Positions 13,478 through 23,378 of a stretch of 64,000 nt of DNA are shown here, piece after piece. The DNA lies in NCBI RefSeq assembly GCF_016808095.1, contig NC_068976.1, forward strand, positions 9,271,001 to 9,335,000. Direction: 5' to 3'. Below the pieces are notes generated by a model. That model was given only the letters and a program-made list of their open reading frames with translations, made no database searches and was not told the DNA's origin. The translations under genes were made by a program, and so were the position numbers. The stretch's first letter is position 1. Every line of letters begins with the position of its first letter. This DNA comes from Vigna angularis (lineage: Eukaryota > Streptophyta > Magnoliopsida > Fabales > Fabaceae).

Positions 13478-13926
13478 AGTGATTTACGGGGTATCGGAGT
13501 TCGTGAAGCTCAAATATCACATGGGGCTGATGTTGTCTTCCCTTGATCAACATCTATCTCATCTGATACGACAAGTGACCCAATCGCATAACCTTTCCCG
13601 TCGATCATCGTAATAGGATCTACCTTCTGTCGCGCCGTCTGCGGCTTCCACTACTTCACCTTCCCCTCCAATGTCGGCTACAACCTCCCCTACGCTTGGG
13701 TTGGGAACTCTGGCAAACAGTGCCCGGAGGTGAATGCCCGCCATGAAGACCCCACCGCACCCACCGAGATTGGTGATCTCTGCGAGGTCTTGTACAGAAC
13801 GGGTGGTGGAGGTGGTTACATCAGGTCCGTTATGAAAGATGGAGTAGAAACGAAAGAAAGTTTTTGGTGCAGTGGATTTGGAGCCCTGTTTTGAAGGCTC
13901 GTGCTAACCCCAATGCTTTAGATTGA
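13478..13926 (+). pseudogene. EXORDIUM/PHI-1-like gene fragment, internally deleted
   Basis: Pieces of an EXORDIUM-family protein (secreted, growth-related in plants) appear in order, in shifting frames. A first piece reads SEFVKLKYHMG and is followed by NIYLI with a stop where Trp is expected. Then come [58 protein letters not shown] and finally [18 protein letters not shown] with a natural TGA at 13924-13926. Between the blocks, stretches present in the family are missing, and at least two frame changes occur, so this cannot encode a working protein. It lies inside the TIR element, sense to the plus strand. The family is known to me by motif recall; no alignment was run. Confidence 0.8.
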
Positions 13927-14059
13927 ATTCACATTGGATGAAAAAAAACACACAAGTGCTAGCAATGCACCCTTCTACTGGTTAATATTTATTGAAAACT
14001 ACAAAAGCATTAGTAAGGTTCATTAGATTAGTAACACCCATAGAATTTTATGATTTTCA

Positions 14060-14260
14060 ATAAATTCAAACTATAAGTGTTTGCAAACATTTTGGAAAGA
14101 CAATATGGTACCTGGGATGGGGGAGGAGACATGGAGAAACCAAGATCAATGACAATTGATAGAGCATTGGACATTCCCCCAATACGTTTCACTAGCTTCC
14201 TCCCCACCCAACTTGATTCGCTTGCCACATATGCATCAACAAACATAATAGAATGCAATA
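14060..14260 (-). pseudogene. Possible third captured exon, unidentified
   Basis: On the minus strand an open segment reads through WVGRKLVKRIGGMSNALSI and DLGFSMSPPPSQ and then reaches CAG/GTACC, which looks like a splice donor. The composition is protein-like rather than random, and it lies between the EXORDIUM and lipid-transfer fragments. I do not recognise the family. It could equally be a chance open frame. Confidence 0.3.
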
Positions 14261-14901
14261 GAGACTACTGCCTTTGCTACCTCCAAAGCCAGCCGAGCCA
14301 GACTTCACTTCTCTGAAACACAAACTTGGATATAGGAGTAAGGACATGTTATCCATATTGCATAGCTATTATGTGTGCATATTTTGGGAGGGTTTCTTAA
14401 GAATTCATTCAATAAATCAATGTATATGTCGTAGCCAAAGCCTTTCATATGATGTATTTAAATTTAACAATATCTATGTAGAATACAAACAAGATGAATG
14501 AATTACAATTTTTTAAATAGCAGATCTCATCATTTCAAAATACAACCTTATCCATAATGCATATTCTAGTCTTGAATTTATCTATAATATTCTTATATTA
14601 AAAACAAATATAAAGATTAATTAGATCAACTTTAGTTAACATATGTCAGTGTTTGTGCAGTAGAGGAAGCTGCATTCTTATTCAGAATAGATGACAAAGC
14701 AATATTTTATTTATTCATGAGTCCGTACAAGCTAATTATCAATTTATTTTTCTACTCCGTTTATAATATATTTATCTGATAATCTCGCACTTGCAGCAAC
14801 CCAAATGAACCTCACATGATAAAGATTTCTCTGCATTACCAAAAATAAAAGTTAAGTTGGAAGCATAATAAAAAATTGAATTTAAAAAAGAGCAAATAAG
14901 T

Positions 14902-15271
14902 TTATTTTTTGCAATCAGTTTTGTCGTCAATAGGAGGAAGCTTAACAGAGAGTCCACGCTCTTTGGGAACTAAAGGTATACTTGGGATCATAATCTCCAA
15001 TCGTTGCCAATCCTTGCTTGAGGCATAGAGATATAACTTCTCTATTTTTGTGGCTTCTAGCCTCACCATTCATTATCTTGATACCTTGGCAACACTGCTC
15101 AGAGGGGTGCTTTGTGTTTGATTTAAGGAAGCTAACACAAAGTGTAACATCCTCAATAACTGTGGGGCATTTCATGGAACCCTGAGCTTCACATCCAATA
15201 ATTAGGAGAATGACAATGGATACGATTGCGACTCTTGACATTTTCATTTTCATTGTTTTATTGTCATTCAA
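14902..15271 (-). pseudogene. Type-1 non-specific lipid-transfer protein, frameshifted and Cys-depleted
   Basis: The minus strand encodes a hydrophobic signal peptide (VAIVSIVILLIIGCEAQG) followed by an LTP-like chain with KCP, TLC, QCC and LCLKQG. Near 14980 one extra base shifts the frame: the current frame ends RAWTLC-stop, while the next frame continues IPLVPKERGLSVKLPP and ends DDKTDCKK at TAA 14902-14904. In the eight-cysteine pattern, C5 (CxC reads SLC) and C7 (PKxCG reads PKERG) are gone; in type-1 LTPs these pair with C8 and C4. The gene is therefore probably non-functional. It sits inside the TIR element, opposite in strand to the EXORDIUM fragment. Confidence 0.75.
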
Positions 15272-15784
15272 TTATTTTATCAGCAATGAAGGTTCAAGAG
15301 ATCCAATGTGAATTCAATCTAAAGCAAATATTGTTTTATTGTCATTCAGTTATTTTACCAGGCGTTCACCTCCAAACACTAATTTTTATTCTTAGTCATA
15401 TAACTTGAGAAAAAACCCTAGCCAATCTTTCTTCTCCCCAATTTCATTGTTTCTCCTTGCTCGCAGACCACCCAACCTTGGGAAAAAGAGTGTTTCTTTG
15501 CAATTGTGGTTTTGGTGGTGACGAACATCTAGAACCTTGACTCGCAGGGTGATGCTGAGTGAAGAGCTAGTGATTCTGGTTGTTCGGAGAAGGCGGCGAT
15601 GCTGTGGAGGTGCGATCTAGGCAGGGCTTCTTCGTCACGCAACGCAGGAAGAGTTTCTTCCTCTTCCGCCATGGCATAAGGTCACGTTGATAGGAGATAA
15701 CCTCCTTTCCCTTCTCTTTTATGGAATCACGATTCGTAGAAAGGTGGTGGCATCGTTGCCGGCATTGTTGACGACATTGATGGC

Positions 15785-16039
15785 ATTGAAGAGGATGATG
15801 AAGATGAATAAGAAAGAGAAGTCTCACGGCTTGAAGATGCAGATCGCCAAGTTTCAGAAACAAGGAAAAGTGATGTGGCACACCATTAGCCACATCAGAT
15901 TAAATTTAACACCGTTGGTTTTGAAGGACGAAAAGTTATAGTTTCCTTAATGACAAGGATAAAAGTGTACCAAAGTTTGAAAGAGACACTAAAACTAAAA
16001 TCGCTTTATAGTTGAGGGATTAAAAACATATTTAACCCT
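15785..16039 (-). repeat. Right terminal inverted repeat
   Basis: Inverted partner of 13174-13430. It ends TTTAACCCT at 16039, directly followed by the AATTTAAA target duplication. Confidence 0.8.
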
Positions 16040-16497
16040 AATTTAAAATATAAAATTCGTTTTAGATTGTATAATCCTTAATATAACTTAAAAGAAACAA
16101 TTATAATACAAATTACATTTCCAATTATATAATTTTTTAGCTTAAATTTACGTTAATAATCGTATTTCGTGAACAAGTGCACTACTACTCATAGGTGCAT
16201 GAAACACTTAAACAACAAATAGGAGAATCTATTTTCAATATGGTGATTGGTGGCAACATATCTTTGGCTATTTTGACTAAAAGGACCTTCAAAAGAAAAA
16301 CACCCTCAATAATTCCAAGGCTTCCACATTAAAACTGCAACTACAGGTAAACACCATGGTTGTAAGAATAAGCAAGAGCTTAGTCTGCGATTGAAATCTG
16401 AATTTTGAATGAAATTTGTTCTAATTAGAATTAATTTTGGAGGGATTTAAATTATACATAAGTGCTTTTACTAAAGCAAAAGTTATCTAAAATATTG

Positions 16498-16542
16498 AAA
16501 GTTTCACATCAATTAGAGATAAGACCAATTTATACTATATAA
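16498..16542 (+). repeat. Truncated copy of a dispersed LTR/TRIM-like repeat
   Basis: Carries AGAGATAAGACCAATTTATA, the same opening as the copies at about 40150 and 30186, and stops exactly where the copia 5' LTR begins. The rest of the repeat is not found beyond the 3' LTR, so this is not a simple insertion into an intact copy. Confidence 0.55.
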
Positions 16543-16741
16543 GATATTATAATATGTTTTAGTATACAAGTGTTAAGCCAAAAATATTCTAAGAGCTGTT
16601 TCATTTTAACAGCTGTCTATTTTTTATGTGTCGGTGCTTTTTCTAGTGCACACTGTTAGAAGTTCCAACCCTTATAAATAAAGGAATATACTTTGCTTTA
16701 TACAATTGAATAAGATACAAAATATACATTCAGTTTAAACA
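16543..16741 (+). repeat. Copia 5' LTR
   Basis: 199 bp, pairing with 21012-21210. Its first two bases read GA where TG is expected. It contains CCCTTATAAATAAA, a plausible TATA region. Confidence 0.85.
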
Positions 16742-16994
16742 CATTACCTTTCTCCTCTCTTGTGCCCAATCCTTTATGGTATCAAGAGCATAGGTTAGAA
16801 ACCAGTGAGTGTGAGAAAAACTAGTTTTCTAGTTTGTTCTTCAGGTCTCGAGAAGTGTATCCAGAATAATGTGAGAGTTCTTCAGAGTGTGAATCTTAAG
16901 GCCATCAAGAAGGGAGATATCTTGAGTCTTCAAGAAGTGTGGAAGAAGAACATCTGGAAGGATATAAGTGCAAAAAGGAGATTACAGTGAAGTT

Positions 16995-19900
16995 ATGGCT
17001 GGACTAGGAGGAATGATGCAAGGGTCTTATCCAATCTTTGATGAGAAATGTTTTGATGAATGACATATCAAGATGAATGCCATTGTTGGCTTCCAAGATG
17101 TTGCGGATGTGGTGTTTGAAGGGTTTCCTGAATTAAGCACCAAGGCCTCTAATGAAGAAAAAAGAAACTTCAAAAATCTGCAAAAGCTTGATAGTAAGGC
17201 TTGATTTATTCTCTATCAGTGTGTTGGGTTGAGAGTATTTCATAGGATTTCAAAGGCACAAACAACAAAGGAGATATGAGAAATTTTGCTGAAAACGTAT
17301 GGAGATGGGAACAAAACCAAGAAAGTAAAGCTGCAAACATTAAGGAGGCAGTTTGAATGTCTAACTATGGAGGAGAACGATACAGTGGCTGATTATTTTG
17401 ATAAAGTGAAAGAACATGTGAGTGCAATGCGTGTGTGCAGGGATACAATCACGGATCAATACATTGTTGATAAGATCCTAAAGACTTTGCCATCAAGGTT
17501 CGATCATATTATAGTTGCAATAGAAGAGATGTGTGACTTAGAGACTATGGAGGTAGAAGAGCTGCAACATTCGTTGGAGGCTCATGAGCACAGATTAAAT
17601 GAGCGAAGGCAATATCAAGATCAAGTCTTGCAAGTCAGATCCCAGTTTCATGGAAAGGGAAAAGGGTCTAAGAAGTTTGGCAAAAAGAAGCAGAAGGAGG
17701 GTCAAAAACAACAAGATAAGGACTTCAATGACTCTAAGAACCGAAAGAGTCACAATTCAGAATTTAATGGTGATCAAGAAAAGAGCTGGAAGTTTGACAA
17801 AAAGAAGGTGAAAAATTTTAATTGTTAAAAACATGGACATTTTGCAAAGGAATGCTGGAAGTGTGAATGTGCAAAGAATAAACCCAAGAACCAAGCCAAT
17901 CTTGCATAAGACAACACATCTGACTCAGAAGCAGTGATGTTGATGAAAAGAACAAGCGTAGATGAACCAGAGAAGGCGTCATGGTACCTTGATTCAGGGT
18001 GTTCGACTCACATGACTGGAAGAAGAGATTGGTTTGTCAAGATGAAGGAGGTTCTGAATGGCAAAATCAAATTTGCATATGATTGAAGCTTGAATACAGA
18101 GGGGCCTGGTTGGATTGTGCTACGAGATGAAAATAGGAGAGAAGTAGTAATACATGAAGTCTTGTTTGTGCCATGACTCAAGACAAATCTACTGAGCTTG
18201 GGACAACTATTACAGAAAAGTTTTGCAATGAAGATGGAGAATAACCATCTTAGTATTTTTGACCAAAGCAAAAAGATGGTTATCAAGGCGAGTTTGTCTC
18301 AAAATAGAACCTTTTGTGTGATAATGAAGGTTGTGCAACATCAATGTTTTAATGCAGCAGGAAAGTCAACAGAGTGGCTATGACATCTATGTTTTGGGCA
18401 CCTAAATTTCAGGGATTTGTGTCAGCTGAGTCAACACTCTATGGTGAGTGGTTTGCCTTTGGTTAACATTCCAGAATCTATATGTCATGAATGTGTCCAG
18501 TGCAAGCAAACTAGAGGGCAATTTCAGAGTTTTGTGCCTCAAAAGACCTCAGAAAAATTGGAGATTGTATACTCAGATGTATGTGGACCCATACAAACTT
18601 AAACTCCAGGAGGTAGCAGGTACTTTGTGCTTTTCATTTATGATTGGACTAGAAAAGCATGGGCATATCTGATCAAAAGAAAGAGTGAAGTCCTAGAGGT
18701 GTTTAAAAGGTTCAAAACCTTGGTTGAAAGGAAGAGTGACAAGAAGCTGAAAGTCCTAAGAACAGATGTAGGTGGTGAGTACATCTCAGCAGAATTCAAG
18801 ACCTATTGTGAGAAGGAAGGGATAATGCATGAGTTGACTTCACCTTACACACCAGAGCACAATGGCACAACAGAAAGGAAGAACTGCACCATAATGAATA
18901 TGGTAAGGTACATGCTAAAGAGCAAGGAGTTGCCACAGTTCTTATGGGGGGAAGTAGTGTTGACTACAACATATATTTTGAGTAGAACACAACTAAAAGA
19001 TTTAAGAATATTACCCAAAGGAAGCCTGGAGTAAAATCAAGCCAAATGTGGAGCACTTGAGAGTATTTGGCTCTGTCTACTTCAAGCACATGCTAGACCA
19101 GTTGAGGAGAAAATTAGATGATAATGGAGTGCCATGGATTTTGGTTGGCTTGGTTATCATACAACTGGTGGATATAAGTTATACAATTCAGAAACTAGAT
19201 AAGCAACCATAAGTAGAGATGTGATTGATGATGAAGAAAGAGTATAACTTTTGAGTTAGAGGATTAGACTTCAAGAGATGAATGTGATCCAATGGAAGGG
19301 AAGTCCTCTGAGCAAGAAAGGAATCAAAGAAGATAATCTAGAACGTCACAACTGCCTTCACATTTGAAGGACTATGATTTGTTCTATGAGGTTGCAATAA
19401 CTTCAGAAGGGAACCTGGTCCATTATGCTCTTGTTGATGAAGAAGAATCCATGACTTTTGAGCAAGCAGCTGCAGATGATAAATGGGTGAAAGCTATGCA
19501 AGAAGAGATTGATTCCATAGAGAAAAAATGATACTTGGGAGTTGACTAAGTTGCCTGCAGATAAACGGCCAATTGGTTTGAAATGGGTTTACAAAACTAA
19601 AGTGAATCGACAAGGAGAAGTTGTTAGATATAAGGCAAGGCTGGTTGCAAAGGGATTTTTGCAAAAGACTGTAATAGACTATGGTGAGGTCTATGCACCT
19701 ATGGCTAGGATGGAAACGGTGAGACTTGTAGTGGCCTTAGCAAATCAGTTTGGTTGGACATTACATCAATTGGATGTAAAGTTAGCTTTTCTAAATGGAA
19801 GGTTGGAAGAAGAGGTATAGGTAATGCAGCCCCCTGGATTCAAAATTGAGGTACAACAGGAATGATTTACAGATTGAAGAAGGCCCTGGATGGGTTAAAG

Positions 19901-20994
19901 CAGGCCCCTAGAGTCTGGAATTCAAAGGATTGATAAATTCATGGACAACAATGGTTTTGAGAGGTGTGTTTCAGAACACGGTGTCTATGTGCAGAACAAC
20001 AAAAGAGAAGGGAGAGTTGAAAGATTAATTATATGTCTATATGTAGATGACATGCTAATTATTGGAAGCAATGAGAAGGTGATTCAGAATTCCAAACTGC
20101 ACATGCTGAATGAGTTTGAAATGAGTGATTTAGGCAAGCTAAATTACTTTCTTGGCATAAAATTTATGGAAACTGAGAAGGGGATAATGATGCATTAATC
20201 ACGCTATGCTAAAGAGATGTTGAAGAAGGCTGAAATGCAAAATTGCAAAGCTGCAAATACACTTGTGGAAGTTGGTTTAAGACTGGAAATTGATCCAGAA
20301 GAGGAGGCTGTAGATGCTACTCTCTATTGTAGCATGGTAGGAAGTTTGAGATACTTGTGCAACACAAGGCCAGATGTGAGTTTTAGTGTAGGTCTTGTGA
20401 GCAGGTACATGCCAAATCCCAAAATATCACACTTGAATGCTGTGAAACGCATTCTAAGATACATACAGGACACACGGCTATGGCATTTTGTTTCCAATAA
20501 GAAGAGGAGGTGTGGAAGTGAGAATAAAGGCCTATTCTGATGCGGACTGGTGTGGAGGTAAAAGTGATAGGAAAAGCATAGGAGGGTATTTGTTCTTCCT
20601 TGGAGACTCCCCTATATCATGGAGTTCAACCAAGAAACCAGTGGTGACTTTGAGCTCTTGTAAAGCAGAATATATTGCAGCTTGTGAGGCAACGTGCCAG
20701 GCTATGTGGCTGAAATCTGTGATGGAAGGGTTGAAGATAGATTTATCAAAAAAGATACAATTGTGTATTGATAACAAATATGCAATAGATTTGGCCAAGC
20801 ACCCTGCTTCTCATGGAAGAAGCAAGCATATAGAAACAAAGTTTCACTACATCCGTGAGCAGGTGAAGGATGAAAAGCTAGAGTTGTGCTACTGTAGATC
20901 AGAAATGCAACTTGCTAACACTCTAACTAAAGCTCTCAAATTTGAGAGATTTAAAAGCCTCAGGAAGCTTATTGGGGTTGGTGGAACAATCTAG
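16995..20994 (+). pseudogene. Copia gag-pol polyprotein, many stops
   Basis: In order: a gag/UBN2 region around 17000-17600 (LRRQFECLTMEENDTVADYF); a zinc knuckle with a stop replacing one ligand (C-stop-K-HGHFAKECW, about 17820); protease WYLDSGCSTHMTG; integrase HCx region with ICHECVQCKQ and an integrase core with RTDVGGEY and PEHNGTTERKN; RT with KARLVAKGF, QLDVKLAFLNG and YVDDMLIIG; and RNase H with DADWCGGKSDRKS, SSCKAEYIA and DNKYAIDLAKHPASHGRSKH. At least eight in-frame stops or frameshifts interrupt it, so it is a pseudogene. Confidence 0.88.
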
Positions 20995-21011
20995 TTTTTG
21001 GCTTAGGGAGG

Positions 21012-21210
21012 TGTATTAGAATATGTATTAGTATACAGGTGTTAAGCCAAAAATATTATAAGAACTATTTCATTTTAACAACTGTCTATTTTCTATGTTT
21101 CGATACTTTTTCTGGTGTACACTGTCAGAAGTTCCAACCCTTATAAATAAAAGGATATACTATGTTTTATACAATTGAATAAGATACAAAATATACATTC
21201 AATTTAAACA
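21012..21210 (+). repeat. Copia 3' LTR
   Basis: 199 bp starting TGTATTAGAATATG and ending AATTTAAACA, so it has TG...CA ends. It follows the polypurine stretch directly. Confidence 0.85.
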
Positions 21211-23378
21211 GGTTACAAAATTTGAGTTGCCATGTTGGTCCAATTGACTGGTACCTCTTCAATCCATATTAAAGGAAAGGCAATTAGAGAAAAAAAAAGA
21301 CACAAGTTATTCCTATTTTGATACAAGAGTGTTAAAAGTTGTCATGAAAACTTTAATGCATTTAAATTACATTTTGGACCGTAATACAAATTTGAAGGAC
21401 ATAATGAAAGTGCAATTTTTTTAATAAGGGACAATTAAGTCATTTCATTATGACTATGCGTTGGAGGAAGAAAACATGAAGTGTAGGAAGAAATCCCTTG
21501 CATTAAGATCACTATATCATGTGAAGGATAGTTTTATCTAATTCTAATGATGAGAAGTTGTAAATTGAGAGAGATGGAATTGAGCCTTAAAAAAAGAGAG
21601 AGAAAATTGAGTATAAATAAGAAAGAAAAAAAAATAATAATATGAAAATAAGTACATTTGCAAAGAAAATGATAAATTGACAATGCTTTATTAAGAGGAG
21701 ATAAACTACTTGTATTCTCGTGCAAGAATGTTTACTTCATTAATGATTTGAACTCTTCTTTACCTTATGAAATTGTTTCTTGTTACAAGAATTGATACAT
21801 TTGTTAAGAAGTAGTTCAAGGGTTACGAAAAACATTGAGAACATAAACGCAGTGATGTTTTGTATGAATTTCGACAAGACAATAAATACAATTTTCTAAT
21901 TTAAAAATTAGACTACAAGTCTTACTTTATTTTCAGATTTATATAAAATGATAAAATAAATCCTCTATTCTATTGAAAACGTGAAAATGACAAGATTGCT
22001 AATTATTATGAAAAAATAAAATATTAAAATAAATCGACATAAATACTTCATTAAGAAAACTTAAAGACTATTCTAATAACGAAATCATATGTTAACGAAA
22101 TAAATGATAAAAAGCATATATGACAGTTTTTTCACTCTCAATAAATTTGATTGTATACTGAGTATAAATAAACTTTGGCTTAAATATTAATTTCATCATT
22201 AAATTTATTTAATTTAATCTTAATTTTTTTTAATTTGATTTAAATATTCATTAATTTTATTCAATTTAGTTATTTTAATTAATGTTATCCAATTAATTTT
22301 GTTCAATTTAATTATTTTGTTAACGTGTCTAAATAATAAATGATAGTGAACGTATGCCACAAATCATTTTTTGATTTTTTTTAATATTTTTAATTAATGT
22401 TTTATATTTAATTTTGTTCATATATACGATACTTTTTTTAATATAGAATAATTTTATCATTTTTTAAATCAAGACTAAATTTAACTTCTATATAAATGTT
22501 ATAGTAATATTTTTATTAAAACTTATACTTTTATTAAATATTTTTTTAGAATTATCATTTGTTTAAAATTAAAGTAAAAATTAGTAAAAAAATAAATTTA
22601 ACAAAATTGACAAAAATTAATATCAAATCAAAAAAATATTATAATTAAATTGAATAAACTCAACTAAAATAAAAACTAACTTAATATTTAAATAAACTTC
22701 TAAACTAAAAATACCAAACCCTATAGAGGAGATTCATGCAGAAAAAAAAATACAAAGAAATAATAATAGTACGGAAGTGCAGGTCAAAATATTTTCCACA
22801 AAAATGTTTATTAAAGAGAAAAGGGTGTGCATTCATTAAATTATAATACCAAAAACTGAAAAAAAAAAGTGTTACAAACTAACCCGAAGTCATCTAATCC
22901 ATTAAGGATAATTCACAGATCTGATTTTAGGTTGCTGAGAGGTTACAAAAATAACATAATAACTTTAGATGTCAAATACGTCTCAGCAACATAAAAACCT
23001 CATATCTAAACTCATCTATAACCATTAATCTGTATACAGTTAAAACTTTCTAACTTTATTTGGCCGATTTAATGCAGATTCATTCTCTCGAGACCGGTTG
23101 AATTTACCCCCTCTCCCATGCTTTCTTCCCCTGCAATCGAATGGAAGAGAACGTGTCATTTCCGAATGTTTACCAACATTTCTTAATATTTCTTCCGAGT
23201 GTTATGTTCATTATTCTTACATGAAAAAAATGACAGATAGCCATTTGTGGGGCACAAAAAGGCACACACATAATGAATACCTAATTTAAAACCATAAGAA
23301 ATAGGCCAAATTTTTACCAACCAAAAATAAAAGAGGAACCAATAATGGCTTATTCAAGACATGGTTGAGTTACTCATT
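21211..23378. other. Intergenic, no gene seen
   Basis: AT-rich sequence between the copia element and the La gene stop codon. It contains a probable foldback element (22165-22715, separate entry). The last few hundred bases are the La 3' flank; TTTATT at about 23056 could be the minus-strand AATAAA signal. Confidence 0.5.
22165..22715. mobile_element. Probable AT-rich foldback/MITE-like element
   Basis: The first about 120 bp (TTAAATATTAATTTC, ATTTAATTTGATTTAAATATT-like blocks, ATTCAATTTAGTTATTTT) are imperfectly complementary to the last about 120 bp (ATTAAATTGAATAAACTCAA, TTAATATTTAAATAAACTT). No coding potential lies between. Low complexity makes exact ends uncertain. Confidence 0.4.

Larger units (their letters stand above)
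13174..16039. mobile_element. TIR transposon carrying gene fragments (Pack-MULE-like)
   Basis: The left end begins GGGTTAAATATGCTTTTAG and the right end is its inverted counterpart, ending CATATTTAACCCT. The inverted termini stay similar for about 250 bp (to about 13430 on the left, 15785 on the right), through CTTTGGTACACTTTGATCC and TGGCGATCTGCATCTT. AATTTAAA flanks both sides (13166-13173 and 16040-16047), an 8-bp target duplication; MULEs usually give 9 bp and hATs 8 bp, so the superfamily is not certain. Long TIRs and captured gene pieces favour a Mutator-like element. No transposase was seen, so it is non-autonomous. Its cargo includes fragments of an EXORDIUM-like gene and a lipid-transfer-protein gene. 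Confidence 0.8.
16543..21210 (+). mobile_element. Old Ty1/copia LTR retrotransposon
   Basis: Two 199-bp LTRs bound a decayed gag-pol in the copia order protease, integrase, RT, RNase H. A primer site TGGTATCAAGAGCA (16777-16790) matches the initiator-Met tRNA type, about 35 bases after the 5' LTR, and a short purine tract AGGGAGG precedes the 3' LTR. The LTRs differ at roughly 21 of 199 positions by eye. No target duplication is visible, and the 5' LTR has lost its TG end. It is an old, immobile insertion. Confidence 0.88.
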
